Origin: Reticulitermes speratus
Taxonomy: Eukaryota; Arthropoda; Insecta; Blattodea; Rhinotermitidae
Reading direction: 5' to 3'
DNA: 64,000 nucleotides
NCBI GenBank assembly: GCA_021186555.1
Contig: JAJKFL010000014.1
Location: 31,636,033 to 31,700,032, forward strand
Shown here: piece by piece, positions 11,972 to 23,609 of the stretch
How the letters are laid out: each line of letters opens with the position of its first letter
Position numbering within the stretch: the first letter of the stretch is position 1
Program-made: the position numbers and the translations under genes
Notes under the pieces: model-generated
What the model was told of the DNA's origin: nothing
The model's input: only the letters and a program-made list of their open reading frames with translations
Database searches by the model: none

Positions 11972-12948
11972 AATAAGTTTAAAAACAGCTGTATATTTTG
12001 GCTAAAGTAAATAGCCATTATCAGGCTATACACAAGAAAGTAAAAAAGTTAACTTACAACTGCAGTTTATTAGCTTGAGATCTGAAACTTCACAATGTTA
12101 CGATTCTAACACGAATGTAAAAAGGTAAAAGATTTTCAACTGGAATAAATGTAATATTTGTATAAAAATATACATATACAATAGGATTTGGGTGTAGTTA
12201 TTTGTCTATGTGCTTTAGCAATGTGGGTTTTTTATGCAATATAGTTGGCATCCTACAGGTGTCGTGTATGTAGTTTTGTTCAGATTCCTGCATGTAGTCT
12301 CCGCATACTTAGTAACAATAAGAGATAAATATGATATACAAACAAAGGTTTGTTTTCTCATTTACTGTAGCCACAATCCAAATACAAAAGTCGCCTTTCT
12401 CATCACAGATTCAACTACCCATTCGAACATTAAGTATCCATACACTTTTGTAATAAATCTAGATTAAACGTAACCTTAATATCTCACGTAAGCTTATGCT
12501 AGTAAACTGTAACACTGCTTGATATTCTAAATTTAGTTTTACCTTTATATTATTTTAACTCTCTTTTTATCTTTGTTTATGTATCATATTTATCTCCTAT
12601 TGTTAATAACTATCCGGAGATTACATGCAGGATACTGAAAAATACATACACGACACCACTAGGATTATAATTAAATTGCCTGCAAACCCACATTGCTATA
12701 GTACATACGATACACAGCTACACCCAAATGCTCTTGTATACGTATATTTTTGTACAAATATTACATTTATTTCAGTTGGAAATCTTGAACATTTTTACAT
12801 TCGCGTTAAAATCATAACATTATGAAGTTTCAGATACGAAGCTAATGAATTGCAGTAATAAGTTAACTTTTTCCTTTCTTTTCAGTGCAGCCTGATGATT
12901 GCTATTTACTTTAGACAAAACATAGAGTAGTTTTTTAAACTTGTGAAG
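11972..12948. mobile_element. Large (about 0.97 kb) palindromic element
   Basis: The arms (about 11972-12340 and 12560-12948) are inverted copies of each other. For example, 'gtgggttttttatgcaatat' in the left arm faces 'cctgcaaacccacattgc' in the right. Both outer ends carry a decayed stem-loop: CTGATAAT...GGCTA...TAGCC on minus near 12030-12000, and CTGATGAT...TGCTA...TAGAC, AAAAC on plus near 12891-12920. The G of the GAAAC core is lost in both. Confidence 0.75.
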
Positions 12949-15323
12949 AATACATGTTGTATCTGACGGAAAGGATGTAGTTTCATTCTAAAATTATTGC
13001 CGTAAAAAAGTTGTATGTTTTTCCGAAGATGTGTTACCACAGGGAAGAACGGGGGATTAAGAGTCGCCCAAAAAAGGTAAATAAAGCAAAGACTAGGAAT
13101 GTTGTTTAAATAATCAACTTAGCATATAGGCTAATAACTGTTTCTGTATGAAACATATACATTGGTTTTGTTGTGAAAGTCATAGGTTATGACGTATGAA
13201 GGATACAAAGAAGCTGCATTGGCCACAGTTTCCGTGTATTATAAGGTGCGAAGACCACAAATTTCGTGTAAGAAAAACATATCAGATCTACTAAAACAAT
13301 AGCTTATTTGAATGTTTTACATAAATATTTTAGAAATCTGAATAAATGGCAATACAGATTACACCATACAATAATTACATACACGTAGTGGCATCGTCCG
13401 GACCTTAGCCGTCAGACAGAGACCATGCTCCACATCCTCTGCAGCGGCGCCAAACTTCATTGCCTTTTCCGATGTCACATTACACATAACCAACTTCATT
13501 TTCATAACAAAGTACAATTTCATCAACATCCTTACCATCTGAATAAGCTTAATGTGATACGTAGTGTTTTCCTTTTTCAGTGCTGCCTTTCTTGCACGTT
13601 TGTTTTTCTTTCCTGTGGTTTGTCCTTTGTAAGCTCACTCAATGTCCTTCTTCCTTGTGCTGCCCTTTTCAAATGTTTTGCTTTCTATTTTCATAATTTT
13701 TTTATGAGGTGACTTGTCAGAAGCTCCGAATGCTGCTTTGTCCTAGACTATTTCTTTGCAGTGTTGACTTTTTAGGCGCATACTTTCTAACAAAGTTATA
13801 ATAAAAGTGAAAGGGCCAAGCCCTTAATGCGTAATATTTAATTTACAAATCGGCTGTGTCAGTCTGGACTGATGGCAATTGCATAAGGAAAGTGATTTGA
13901 CTGAAATAATGTGTGTCAGGTATGACTGAATTGCGGTCACATAAGCTGACCATCATTTTGATGCAGGTGCTTAGCTGGGGGTGCGGGGGTTGGAGGCAAG
14001 TGGTGCGGTCGCCACGGACTCCAGAGTCCAATGGGTTGGCAAATAAGTATTTTTAAATGAAAAATTCGATTTTATGCTCTCAACAAATTTTAAATTATTG
14101 AACCAAATAAAAGGAAATTCAATATATAATTGTAATTTTGTTAAAGTTCGTAGTTTCTGTTAGGGAGGTCATTGTGATTATTCGCCCCCGTGCCAAAATC
14201 TAGCTACGCCACTGTGTGTATAAAATAAGCTGTGTGAGTCAAAAGGTGATCGCGGTTACGTAACTAACAGTCATTTTTGTGAAATAAGCTGTCAAAACTG
14301 ATAGCTGTTACATAAGTAAACAGTCATTTGTGCAGGCAGTATAGGTGAAAGCGGAACCCACATTCGCGGCAACCTGATCGACCTCAGCATGAGCCACGGA
14401 CCGCCAGTCATATTGCCGCCGTTACGGTTATGTAGCATCATCTCCATGCAGTCATGAGATTCGTGCATACAGTTTAGTTTCTTTTAACTGTGTGTAACAG
14501 GCATGGATTGTCTTCTGAGGTTCGGTAGTATTAGCACAGTGCAGCGCAGAGGCTTATTGTGATTTAAATTATTGGTGTACGGTTGTGAGTATGCAGTGCA
14601 GTGCAATATGCAGAATATGTATAGTGGGAACCTGTACAAGGAAGAAGTCATATTAAAAGTGCTATAGCAAGTTTAAAAGATGGTTTGCCGGTACTCCAGT
14701 TTCCTCAAAATTAAGAGTACATGGACTGATGAACAAATTTCGAATGGGTTCCTTGTTTGGTGCCTTCGCATAGTCACGAAAAGCGCGTGTTAGATTCGCC
14801 ATGTCCATTCATTCGTCAATCTGTTGAGAAACTCCAAATTTGGCTAAAATCGGTCAAAAGTGTCGGGGAACTTTACATGAAGACCTAATAAATATTTTAG
14901 CTGGCGCAGTTTAATTGCCATACAAGCGCTCTCTTCAAGTGAAATGTTATACTGCTCTTAGGATAGCCGAGGAGATATAAACATTACGCGAACGCGTCAG
15001 AATGTTAGGTGATACGTACATTACCATTTTGTTAAAGAATGAACCAGAGCGATCCCTACGTGTTCTTTCTGAAGAAAGTAGACCTGTATTTGCAACAATT
15101 GCCTGTTTTCGTGTTACACAAGGAGGGCATTGGTAATCGTGTGGCCATATGACTCATCATCGTTTAAAGACTGTGCTCCATCCGCTCAGGTTATATAATG
15201 TCGACAGAGAGGAGGCAGTTATTAAAGAATGATAAATATGTAGAAGGAGACGATTGCCATCTTTTTGTAGATATTATTACGGCATTTCTTTTGGAGACAG
15301 TGATGATTTGATGAATTGTTTGG
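12949..15323. other. Spacer, possible old retroelement debris
   Basis: At 13408-13460 the plus strand reads CRQTETMLHILCSG-like in one frame, resembling the zinc-knuckle end of some LINE proteins. It is too short to call. Otherwise no gene or repeat boundary is clear. Confidence 0.35.
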
Positions 15324-15659
15324 TTATTAAATAACATGTAAACAAAACAGGCCGTCACTCACAACCGAACGGGAATATGTTTGTAATGTTTATTACATAA
15401 TGTGCCACCATCAGACACACATTAAAATATGTGAGAAACCCCTTACATACAACACATCTCTTAATTAACAGGACTGAGATCTCAATCCCTTAAGAAATGT
15501 GTTTTTTCATAGATTTTAACCTGTGCCTGAGAAGATGGCTTACAGATAAGCCGAAACCTTGACAATAAACATTATCTAATATTGTTGTGACTGTGTTTTT
15601 TAATCTGTTGTATATACGAATCACAACGGGATGTCTCACCATATGATTATTAAATAACA
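15324..15659 (+). mobile_element. Retroelement-like insertion with 13-bp target duplication
   Basis: The direct repeat TTATTAAATAACA occurs at 15324-15336 and 15647-15659 and flanks a 310-bp insertion. Inside is a stem-loop: CTGA at 15527, AAGAT, GGCTTA, CAGA, TAAGCC, then GAAAC at 15553-15557. The end 'atcacaacgggatgt' matches 'atcacaacgagatgt' at 22121-22135 and, inverted, 50905-50917. The precise 13-bp duplication indicates insertion by an endonuclease-primed mechanism. Confidence 0.8.
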
Positions 15660-16958
15660 CTTTTCATGTTCATGCGTTGTTGTAACGATGGGCATTGATC
15701 AATGAGAAATTGGAAAGGGAGTAGAAGCCGTCGTTTGTTACATATTTTAAGCCTAAAATACCGGGATAATGCCTTACAATTTAAGGCATGATCCCAGTAT
15801 TTGCTTGGAAAGCTGAGGTGTACGACGCAGAGCACCATTGTGTCCGTCGGTCAGACAACATTTGAGCATGTGTGCTCTTGCGTAGGCAGTGAGTGTGTTG
15901 AGGGAGTGATATACATGTTCTGCCTCTTATTGTGGTGACTACAGTATGGTTTAGCTTTGCGAAACAACTTCATGCCTACATTAACATGTTTTATCTGTAA
16001 TAAAAAAGGTAAATGTCAACAAGGTATAAAAAATACCGAAAAAATATTTTAGGAATGTGCAGTCTTGCTTATTTTTACCAATGAAGTAACGGCGGATGAT
16101 ATAATGTATTTCATTTGTAACACAGGAGTCTTGGAGCTTTTCTGGCCCAAATATATCATCCAGTTTCCCAACCAACGTAACAGCCCTTCATGATAGATGA
16201 AGCCGTAAAAGACAGCAGAGCGAAGCCTTACTGTATACCTTGTCTAATGCACAGTGCACAGGACAGAAACTAACCTTCTTAAATATATCGCGTCCGACGG
16301 GAAATGTGGACTTTCATATGTCTCAGAGGAAGATGAAATTAATAGTGTCCGGTTTATCTGCTGTCTGAGAGGCAAACAGGCGATGAAATTTCATCGTAAG
16401 GAAGGAGCCATTGCCGAGAAAATTCTGAGAGCTGGCTAAACAAAGAACAGTCCTTCCTTTACTTAGACTCTTCCCAAACATAATACGCACGGTTTGTGTG
16501 TGTGCGTATGTCCATTATATTAGTCAGTATAGGTGTCAGGGGCCTTGTTTTGTGGTGTAAATCGATCGGAGTGTGTAGTTGATTATTCAGTTATATATAT
16601 TAATGATAAAAGTGATTTTGTTATCAATTTTAAATCTAAAAATAGGCTTTCGTGATACTGAAAGCACAGTCGTACGCGTCAGAAACCCAAATAAGAAAAA
16701 TTTAGGTTAATAAACAATGGGATGGAGCAAGGAGAATAGAAAAGAAAAGGAAGGGGACGACAGTATGAAAAGGCGAAATGGTAAGACGAAATGGAGAAAA
16801 TTTGTTGCAAGGAAACCATTGTGGTGGACGATCAGAAGAAGAATGTGGAGGAGAGTGAAGGAAAATAAAATAAGTAAACAGTGTTTACAAACCCATCATT
16901 CCAAAAAATTAACTTCTTATTCATTACATGGATTATGAAGGTACTGGGTGCTGAGAAA
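15660..16958. other. Spacer without recognised features
   Basis: The lysine/arginine-rich frame at 16717-16938 shows no domain. Nothing else could be bounded. Confidence 0.5.
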
Positions 16959-17103
16959 TGTCGCCGTTTAGACTGGTGGCTTGTTACCAACCTTTCCGAG
17001 GAAACTGGTACTCTTATCATTAGGCTAGAAGGTGAATTTTCACGGGAAATCCTGTAAATTGCCCCGACATGTTGGTAACAAGCCACCAGACTACACGGTG
17101 TCA
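16959..17103. mobile_element. Small inverted-repeat element
   Basis: CTGGTGGCTTGTTACCAAC at 16973-16991 is exactly inverted at 17071-17089. The similarity continues outward for about 15 bases (CGCCGTTTAGA against CACCGTGTAGT). The unit is about 145 bases, with an 80-base core. It could be a MITE or a foldback unit. Confidence 0.7.
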
Positions 17104-17299
17104 TCGGCATGAGAGCATCAAGTCTCGCACTACTTGGGTTTTATCTTCGATCTCCCCCACGAAGTAGAATTTTCCGACATGTTTAATGAAAAATTCCCCT
17201 GACGCATACGTCTGAACGCCACCGGCGGTAACAATGAGTGAGACGGGAACATTAGGCATAACTGACATATGTTGTGTTTCCTTGTGCGACGATTGGGTG
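17104..17299. other. Unassigned block upstream of LINE fragment
   Basis: There are open frames on both strands, but no pattern I recognise. It may be 5' flank or diverged LINE sequence. Confidence 0.3.
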
Positions 17300-17672
17300 A
17301 TCAATTCAAGAAGAATGAGATGGGTGGGACATGTGGCACGTGTGAGGGACAGAAGAGGTGCATGCAAGGTTTTGATGGGGAGACCCAAGGGAAGGATACC
17401 ATTTGCAAAACCTAGGCGTAAATGGGAGGATAATATTAAAATGGATCTTCAAGAAATGGGATGGGGAGGCATGGACTGGATTGCTCTGGCTCAGGATCGG
17501 GACAGGTGGCGGGCGCTTGAGAATGGGGTAATGAACCTTCGTGTTTAATAAAATGCGAGGAATTTCTTGAATAGATGAGGACGTGTTAGCTTCTCAGGAA
17601 GGACTGTGCTCCATGGAGTTAGTTAGTTACATAGCTAGCTAGTTAGTTACACAGTTAGTTAGTTCCTGTACG
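17300..17672 (+). mobile_element. LINE C-terminus and 3' end (LINE family 1)
   Basis: An open frame ending in TAA at 17546-17548 reads [12 protein letters not shown], then [10 protein letters not shown], then [14 protein letters not shown], then [15 protein letters not shown]. This is the conserved C-terminal tail of an insect non-LTR retrotransposon ORF2. The 3' UTR 'gttagcttctcaggaagg' follows, and then a tail built from TTAG/TAGT units (17624-17672). The element is heavily 5'-truncated. Related copies lie at 20187, 28230, 28540, 41800 and 48157. Confidence 0.85.
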
Positions 17673-17734
17673 ACAGCAGTCGCTGGACGCTATTAATCCA
17701 GCGAGATTCCGTCGTCATGATCAGCAGGTGTTCA

Positions 17735-18030
17735 GGTCACTCTGTCCAATAATGATTTATTTCCGCTGTCAGCACGAACATGGGGCTGTGTAGCACTGCC
17801 GATATGGTTGGTAGGCTGTGGGGTGAATGACCGAAGAAACCGAGTTTGCTTAGTGGTAGGGACAAGAAATTCTCTCGTGTAAGTGTCCAGACTGGCTGTG
17901 GGGCCCAGACAACTTTCTACTGTGGGAGGTTTGGTCTGTTCATCCGGGAGTAAAGCGACCGGAGCGGGAAACTGACCACTCAACTCCATAAAGTGCCGGG
18001 GTTAAGAATGAGTGGAGCTCTACCTCCCGT
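17735..18030 (+). repeat. SINE family C copy
   Basis: The tRNA-like left part 'gtgtagcactgccgatatgg' leads into a body with 'gagtaaagcgaccggagcgg' and 'aaagtgccggggttaagaat'. The same blocks occur inverted at 23610, 25800, 46680 and 55780. This is the only copy here, apart from 57690, in plus orientation. Confidence 0.65.
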
Positions 18031-18582
18031 CCTTATATTTTATATAACTTCATGGCAAGCACAGGGACGACTTCACATTTACTGTGCTTCACCGCCTGCA
18101 GTTACAGTAGGAAATTGCTATCTTTCCACACAGTGTTTTCATGTATTGTCTTTCTCACATTAGGTACCGATTTTTTTTACCTAAAAGACAGTCGACTAGT
18201 CGGTATAACTGTGTTTTCTGTGAGGTACAAACTGAATTTTTATATATATAATTTAGATGAATATCAGTCGTCAAAGGGATAGTGCATCACGTTTCATTTA
18301 CACCATTCTGTCTTGAATTCTAGCTCTAGACAACATTTATTTATGGAGGACCAGTCCTGTTCTATCACTATCCTAAACATCGATTCCCACATCAAAGAAA
18401 CTCGTCACGTCGTTTCGTACAAACACGAATTGTTTAACAGAGGTTAAAAAAATAACCAGTCTCTTATACTGGGTGAAGCGAATTTATATATTAACTTTTA
18501 CGTAAAGCTCTTGATTATTGATATTTAGTGCTGCAGGATGTCAGCATGTTGTAAACGTTTGGAAGTGCAATCAGTTAAACCA
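18031..18582. other. Spacer without recognised features
   Basis: Nothing recognisable. The frame at 18052-18282 has no domain. Confidence 0.5.
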
Positions 18583-18586
18583 GTGG

Positions 18587-19010
18587 TTCCCAAAGTGTGC
18601 TCCGCGGATCCCTTGTTTCCAGGGAATCCGTGGATACATTTCTGTAATGGTTACTTTGAAGTTTACTTATTTTTTAATTAAAGGAATAATGTTTTATTAA
18701 AATAATCGAGGAACTTCTTTAATTTACGATATATTTATTTCGTATGACCGCTAGAATATCTAATTAAGAAACTTCCTCTACCCACGAAGCGAGCGACTAT
18801 CATTTCAATTAAGGTCAAATCATGCAATGTATTGATACGTACGCTACTGGTATGTATTCGTAGCTATCGAAAATCAATTCTGAGGTACAAATTTTTAATT
18901 TTGGATACCTATCATCCGGACACGCTATATTTACGTGAGCAAGGATGTAAGGATCCGTGGGTATTTTTCGAAGCCAAAGGGGCCGCGGGCAAAAACGTTA
19001 GGGAAATTAA
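18587..19010 (+). mobile_element. Possible non-autonomous hAT element
   Basis: It starts CAGTGGTTCCCAAAGTGTG, then CTCCGCGGATCCC, with the internal inverted block 'gggaatccgtgg'. This is a typical hAT terminus. The right end 'aaacgttagggaa' is degraded. AGTTAAAC before and AATTAAAC after could be an imperfect 8-bp duplication. Confidence 0.5.
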
Positions 19011-19248
19011 ACCATCCTCTTGTGGCGTTGCTCACTCTTTCTCATGCACCTATATTTAACCGTCTGAAGGACGAATTTTATGTTAAAATATTTAACAATT
19101 TATTTCTTACTTTACAGTAACCTCTCACAGTCTCAATTATAAGATAAACTGTTTAATGGTGTTGTTATTTCATCAATTTTTAATATTAATCAATTATTAA
19201 TCAATTTCCAAAATTTTGTATGGTCGGTGATTGATGAATGAATGAATG

Positions 19249-19400
19249 AGTATGGAGCGCCGGTGAAATGATACCGACAGCGGAAAGACGAAGTACTCGG
19301 AGAAACCTGTCCCATTTCCACATTACCCGTGATGCATCCCACGCAAAATGATCTGGGATCGAACCTTCGCGTCCAGATTAATGCTTTATAAGGACCTATA
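19249..19400 (-). repeat. SINE family B copy (diverged)
   Basis: It matches the family B body: 'gagcgccggtgaaatga', 'gaagtactcggagaaacc', 'cctgtccc'. The minus-strand B-box region GAAGGTTCGATCCCAG follows. The right end is lost near 19385. Confidence 0.7.
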
Positions 19401-20186
19401 AATTTTGAGAGTAATAGGACACACCTAAGTGCATTGTGTGGTTAAGACCAGATTTTATTTTAATGTTAAAACAAGCGATTTCTGTCGTTCCAAATCTCAT
19501 TCCTTTAGGAAATCGTTATTTATTTTTTTCGTTTATACAAGACCCAAGAAAGAAGGGAAGACACTAAATAAGAATTAATTGTCTTTAATATTGTGAGATG
19601 TGGTGTTCTCACAGCGGTGACTGTGGAGCTTGTAATCCACCCGGATATGAAATATACAAACGTCTTGATCTGCATGCATATTAAAGTACTGAACCTGTAG
19701 CAATTCCAACGACTGACGTACACCTTTGGGGCTTGATGATTGGTTTTATCTGCTCCTATTCGTAACTGCTACCAATTGTGAAATCTGATACAAACACATA
19801 ATTAACTTAAACAGTGTAACACTTTGTCAGGCAATCGGCCGATTAAAAAAAAGAGTATTTTTGCTGCCATTTCTGTACTTACGTACAGTAATCACTGTCT
19901 TATATACTGACAATACATAACAACAGAATGACAACGGAAGAGAAAGCATTTTAAATATATAATGGTTTTTAGGAAAAGGCACATTGAAGATTTCCCTCTG
20001 CAGCGCAAGTGATACAAACATTCCCCTTTAATAGGTCATTGTGCCCATAATGTTCAGTAAAATTTTAATATCTGGGTTAAATTAAATGTCGGAAAACAGT
20101 ATTTTTTGAAATCCTGCCCATTTAACCATTACTACTTTCTTCTCATTGAAATTCCTAAAGCCTGTTGGACATCATTTTCAAATCAA
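19401..20186. other. Spacer without recognised features
   Basis: The minus-strand frames at 19520-20021 show no recognisable domain. Confidence 0.5.
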
Positions 20187-20512
20187 AGGAATGAGATGGG
20201 CGGCATATGTAGCACGTAATGGGGGAGAGGCAAGTTGCATACATGGTTTTGGTGGGGAAACCTGAGGGAAAGAAAACATTTGGAAGACCTAGGCGTAGAT
20301 AGAAGATGAATTTAAAATGGATCTTCAATAAATAGTTTTGGGTTTCTTGGACTGGATTAATCTGGCTCAGGACAGGGACAGGCGACGGGCTGTTGTGACT
20401 AGTTGAGGAACGATTAGCTACTCAAGAAGGGGTTTGCTCTATCGATCGATCGAGCGAGCGAGTGAGTTAGTTTGTTAGTTAATTAATTAGTTAGTTAGTT
20501 GTAAATTACATT
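20187..20512 (+). mobile_element. LINE family 1 3' end, diverged
   Basis: It aligns with the 17300 copy throughout: 'gagatgggcggcatatgtag', 'ggaagacctaggcg', 'tggatcttcaa', 'ctggctcaggacaggg', 'tagctactcaagaagg'. It ends in a tail of ATCG, GAGC and TTAG units. Stops and frameshifts break the frame. A SINE B is inserted immediately downstream. Confidence 0.8.
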
Positions 20513-20820
20513 ATTGTACTTTTTTTCTTCTTTTTGGTGAAGGGCCCCGCAGCAGATACTACGGATGCACCGCAGCCTTGCGGCTTCTTGTGCAACCATA
20601 TGATGAAGATGTTTAGTGTTTTTTTCGTTTTTCCGAGTAATTGAGCACCGGTGGAATGAAACTGACAGGGGAAAACCGAAGTACTCGGGGAAAAACCTGT
20701 CCCAGTGCCACTTTGTCCACCACAAATCCCACATGGACTGACCCAGGATCGAATCCGGGCCTCCGCGGTGAGAGGCCGGCGACTAACCGCCTGAACCGTG
20801 GCACGGCCTACATTGTACTT
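20513..20820 (-). repeat. SINE family B with 9-bp target duplication
   Basis: ATTGTACTT flanks the element at 20513-20521 and 20812-20820. On minus, the tRNA-like head reads GGCCGTGCCACGGTTCAGG, and the B box is GGATTCGATCCTGG. The body is 'accaccggtgctcaattac', and the end is an A-rich tail (the T run at 20521-20536 on plus). This is a near-complete, well-preserved copy. The overlapping reading frames are shadows of it. Confidence 0.9.
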
Positions 20821-21648
20821 GCTGTAAGCCTTCAGATTATAGAGCGGAAGGTACATTCCACAGACTTAATTCCCCGAAAGTTTTTACTGTGTTTAGGTTT
20901 ACAGTCCGCATTCCATGTTTCGGAATTAGTAACAGAAATGTCGGTTCAGTTTTTAACAATCGTGCTTCGTGTATGGGACGTACCAGGTTCGAGTGAAGAC
21001 CCTAACCGGTTTTATGGACTGAGATTTTTCGTGGTTTATCTCAGTTCCGCAATGTTTATCTACGATAGTAACTTGAAGGAAGCTACAGCAGCTTCGTTTC
21101 ATCAGTATCGCACATATTTTTCAGTCCGTTGCTGGATAAACTGTGGACATGAAAAGTGTCATTAATTAACCCTGCTGACGCGATAGATCAGAGTTCTTGT
21201 GCAGGTGATTGTCTCTGAGCTTGTTGTTTATTTTAGGTCAGGTAAACATAAAGTTTCTCTTTTGTTAATTAAGTAATTAAGAACCACACTATGAACTCGT
21301 GATGGGAATGGAAGTATCAGTTCTGTTTTAACCGCAACACTGGTTGGCGGTGAGTGATCATCTTCATGCTCCGGACGTTTCATTCACTTTCATTGAAGAC
21401 CAGGAGGCCGGATGGGGCCCAGAAATTATCTTTAGGCTATGACAAAAATAAAACCTCTGCACTTGCTGCTAATCGAAACCTGGGCCTCCGTTTTCCCTTA
21501 ACTTTTTCATTGTACTTAATGAGCTATTTTTAAGATTATTTTAAACATTAAAATCCCATTTAGGCCTAAGTACTAGAAGTGGCCACTTCCTTCCAGATTT
21601 TTCGATCAACATTTTGTACTCTTTTCTCATTTCCTCCATGTAAACAAC
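20821..21648. other. Spacer without recognised features
   Basis: The end of the long frame 20641-21165 lies here. It starts inside the SINE and has no domain, so I treat it as chance. Confidence 0.5.
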
Positions 21649-22159
21649 AATTACAACAAATACAGGTGTAAGGATAGTAGTCGTCAGTCACAGAAAATCT
21701 TTTTGTCTTGTAGTATTTTACTGCAGCATGTTTCGGCTCATGTATGAGGAGCCATCTCCAGGCTGACAAGGCACCAAAGGAAGGTTGTTATGTAAAACAC
21801 CTTATATTATTTTACGTTGTCCATGTATAGGCCTACGGTTGACATCTCAACTTACAATTATCATAGAAATATATGATAAACTGAAGCAATTAAATTAGAA
21901 ATTATTTTATATGCACATAAAAAAATGACACGTTAAAAACCGCGTTAAAAGAGTTGTGTGGGCAATGTAAAATAATATAAGGTGTTTTGCATAACGTTTC
22001 TTTGGTACCTTTGAGCCTGATGATGGCTCCTTATACATGAGCTGAAACATGTTGCAGTAAAATCTTACATGTGATAAATTGTTGTGATTGGCGGATACTA
22101 TCCTTACATCTGTATATCTTCATCACAACGAGATGTGCCACTCAAAAATAATTACAACA
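21649..22159. mobile_element. Inverted-repeat retroelement-like insertion with 10-bp target duplication
   Basis: AATTACAACA occurs at 21649-21658 and 22150-22159. Between them are two inverted arms, each with the stem-loop. On minus it is CTGGAGA (21761-21755), T, GGCTC, loop, GAGCC, GAAAC (21734-21730). On plus it is CTGATGA (22017-22023), T, GGCTC, loop, GAGCT, GAAAC (22044-22048). The end 'tcacaacgagatgtgcc' matches the 15.3-kb insertion. Confidence 0.8.
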
Positions 22160-22204
22160 CTTGTCCAGCCTTTCTCATCTTCTTCATTTTACCACCATAA
22201 TGAT

Positions 22205-22391
22205 ATGTGATACAGAGCAGAGTGGTATAGCGGCGGCGCTCCAGAATTATGTTCTTGTGGTGCTCGGTTTGAATCTCACCCAAACACCGACTATCCTGAC
22301 TGACGTTTCTATTAGGTTTCTTTGGTCCATCCAGGCAAATGCCGGAATAGAACATCGATATGGCCACTACTGCTTCTCTGAATCTCTTCTA
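22205..22391 (+). repeat. SINE family D copy, interrupted by SINE A
   Basis: The tRNA-like head 'cagagtggtatagcggcgg' and the B box GGTTTGAATCTCACCC are followed by 'tccaggcaaatgccggaata'. The copy runs up to the SINE A insertion at 22406 and resumes after it. Confidence 0.7.
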
Positions 22392-22680
22392 ATTCGCCAT
22401 TCATTTTTTTCCAATGGCTCGACAGCCCCTTGGGAGCCTAGGCCGCCTCATTTTTCGAGGCTTCACGATCACACACTTTAGACATACCACACTCGGTAGT
22501 ACTCCTCTGGACGAGGGACCAGCTCGTCGCAGAGACCTCTACCTGACAACACACAACACTCACAAGAGACAGACATCCATGCCCCCGGCGGGATTCAAAC
22601 CCACAATCCCAGTAAGCGATCGGCCGTAGACCCACGCCTTAGACCGCGCGGCCACTGGGATCGGCTATTCGCCATTCATT
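22392..22680 (-). repeat. SINE family A with 14-bp target duplication
   Basis: ATTCGCCATTCATT at 22392-22405 and 22667-22680 flanks the insertion. On minus, it begins GCCGATCCCAGTGGCC, with a tRNA-like head and the B box TGGGTTTGAATCCCGC. The body is 'ggtagaggtctctgcgacg', and the end is an A tail (the T run at 22405-22410 on plus). The exact duplication shows retrotransposition by target-primed reverse transcription, probably driven by a partner LINE. Confidence 0.92.
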
Positions 22681-23609
22681 ACCCACTTTATTTTTCACAC
22701 CAAGCGCGTCCTTAATTACAGCCTACCACCAAACGTGCGATAGAGAATACATACTCAGAAGTTGCTCGTTATGCAATTTTCTCTGTCTTCCCGTTACTTC
22801 GTATTTTCTTACTCGTCAGCATCCTGTCCTAAACACTATCAATCCATGTCCTTTACTTTGGGTGAGACACCAAGTTTCATACATATATAAAACTGACTAA
22901 ATAACTCAAGGCGCAATCCATCATCTGGAGTCTTAATCATATCACCGCGTTGTTCCTGCTTGTCATTCAACTTCCGAGAAGTAAGGAGTCGTGAAGGAAG
23001 GGCATGCGACGAAGTAGATCATCGTATCTTCTTGTTTCAATTACAAAAGAAGGACGAATAATAAAGATGTCCATTTCGTCCAGCCTGTCCAGGATATAGG
23101 TACAACTAATCTAGGCATATTAAGTTGAGGAATGTCCTATGCTTTTTACTTTTATTGTTTCTTTATATATATTTGATATATATGTGACCATTTACTCGTA
23201 GTTGCGAATATGACGAGAAAGTAGGAGCTCGTGACAACGTGCTTCAGTCAGTAGTACAGTGACTAATTTTGCCGTGAATTTCCTGTGGGTATCGACAGCG
23301 TTTAAGACATGGTTTATTTTGTCAAATTTATAATCCTAGTAAAAGTGTATCTTGTCTTTCGAGACATACTCAAGTTACTGATGTTGCGAATTTTTGGAGG
23401 GGAAACCTCTCTGAATGCAGACACTTGCAATAGAGGTAACGATAAATAGAACGGACTTCACATAAGTAAATCGTTGAGGGTGTTAAATGAAATAAAGTAG
23501 CTCGCTTATTTATACAGTTTCGAGTTTTGTTTGGCGGTATTGACCGGTCAGATTCCTTTAGTTTATCTCTGAAAGTTAAAGTTGTGGCTGAACTTATTTA
23601 AGAACCATG
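22681..23609. other. Spacer without recognised features
   Basis: I see no gene or bounded repeat. Confidence 0.5.

Noticed and set aside
13408-13470. LINE zinc-knuckle fragment
   Set aside because: The match (CRQTETMLHILCSG) is short and isolated, and could be chance.
17624-17672. Insect telomeric (TTAGG)n repeat
   Set aside because: The units are TTAG/TAGT variants at a LINE 3' end, not TTAGG.
20641-21165. 174-residue plus frame as a gene
   Set aside because: It starts inside SINE B and has no domain or splice support.
22161-22635. Several frames on both strands
   Set aside because: They are shadows of SINE D and SINE A.
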